DNA from: Planctomycetota bacterium
GTDB lineage: Bacteria; Planctomycetota; Brocadiia; SM23-32
NCBI GenBank assembly: GCA_018334735.1
Contig: JAGXLK010000138.1
Location: forward strand, 1 to 6,498
Length of the DNA stretch: 6,498 bases
Direction: 5' to 3'
Shown here in pieces: positions 6,180 to 6,498 of the stretch; positions within the stretch are counted from its first letter, which is position 1; each line of letters starts with the position of its first letter. Under the pieces are notes generated by a model. The model did no database searches and had not been told where the DNA came from. It worked only from the letters and a program-made list of their open reading frames with translations. Position numbers and translations under genes: made by a program.

Positions 6180-6498
6180 GCGGAGCGGAATTCAGGTAAC
6201 CCTTTGACTCTCCCCTCAACGCGGAACAACGACCCGGCACCCTCGCCATCTTCTGCTTTGTTGTCGCCACCGGCCGTGGTAACATACAAGTCGCCGTAAT
6301 CCTTGCCCCCAAACGTTACTGACGAGACTTTCTTCGCGGGAAACTCAATCCGCTCCAGCTCCTCCCCGTCGCGCGAATAACGAGCGATCCGCGAGCCTCC
6401 CCAGAAAGCCACCCACACGCAACCTTCCGAATCGACCGTCATTCCGTCAGGACCTCCCGATTCCTGCGGTGCCTGTAAAAACGTGCGTCGTTCCGAGA
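6164..6498 (-). CDS. SMP-30/gluconolactonase/LRE-type protein, C-terminal part, cut by window edge
   Basis: This is the last 110 residues of a gene entering from the right; its start is outside the window. The frame stays open through the edge, so the ATG at 6442 is internal. Family members are six-bladed beta-propeller, metal-dependent lactonases that open sugar lactones such as gluconolactone, or related hydrolases. The fragment carries the hallmark ESGGPDGMTVDSEG, whose Asp in PDGM (codon 6448-6446) corresponds to a metal ligand of human SMP-30 (D204). It then has CVWVAFWGGSRIARYSRDG, the VTFGGKDYGDLYVTTAGG block, and GSLFRVEGRVKGLPEFRS close to the C-terminus, all typical of the last two blades. 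The other metal ligands (Glu and Asn in blades nearer the N-terminus) lie beyond the window. It is convergent with the aminotransferase, with only 29 bp between stops. The substrate is unknown. Confidence 0.9.
   Translation of the reverse strand, partial: SERRTFLQAPQESGGPDGMTVDSEGCVWVAFWGGSRIARYSRDGEELERIEFPAKKVSSVTFGGKDYGDLYVTTAGGDNKAEDGEGAGSLFRVEGRVKGLPEFRSAIGQQ

Noticed and set aside
6440..6442. ATG as the start of the minus-strand gene
   Set aside because: It is the Met of the conserved PDGM motif. The frame continues upstream to the window edge with family-consistent sequence.

Overview
The window reads as bacterial chromosomal DNA with GC content in the mid-50s percent by eye (not computed). 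It carries five protein-coding genes, two of them cut by the window edges. I saw no rRNA, tRNA, CRISPR array, insertion sequence or phage gene. The source is uncertain. Three features together give a weak lean towards the PVC/Hydrogenedentes-like part of the bacterial tree: an IleRS whose HIGH box reads HVGT, a DegT-family aminotransferase with an SGKHIASGAQGG active-site loop, and an SMP-30-type lactonase fragment. This is an impression from family memory, not a search result.

Layout. Positions 1-2752 (+) hold isoleucyl-tRNA synthetase without its first few dozen residues. After a 71-bp gap comes an intact M55 D-aminopeptidase (DppA-like) at 2824-3657 (+), with a near-ideal Shine-Dalgarno sequence. 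Positions 3658-4120 are a 463-bp non-coding stretch with several short inverted repeats and, at its right end, a plausible sigma70-type promoter. This promoter appears to drive a two-gene unit: a CPBP-family membrane protease homologue at 4121-4882 (+) and, 19 bp later, a PLP-dependent DegT/DnrJ/EryC1/StrS sugar aminotransferase at 4902-6134 (+), starting at TTG. A convergent gene at the right edge, 6164-6498 (-), is the C-terminal part of an SMP-30/gluconolactonase/LRE-type beta-propeller enzyme, reading in from beyond the window.

How the genes work together. The left pair is translation housekeeping plus peptide turnover and may be one transcript. The right pair joins a membrane protease-like protein to a sugar aminotransferase. 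The convergent lactonase is also a sugar-type enzyme, so the right half may belong to a carbohydrate or amino-sugar neighbourhood, but only the aminotransferase and lactonase family memberships support that. I found no convincing evidence of a new biological system. The places most worth a second look are the structured 463-bp intergenic region and the CPBP-aminotransferase pairing.
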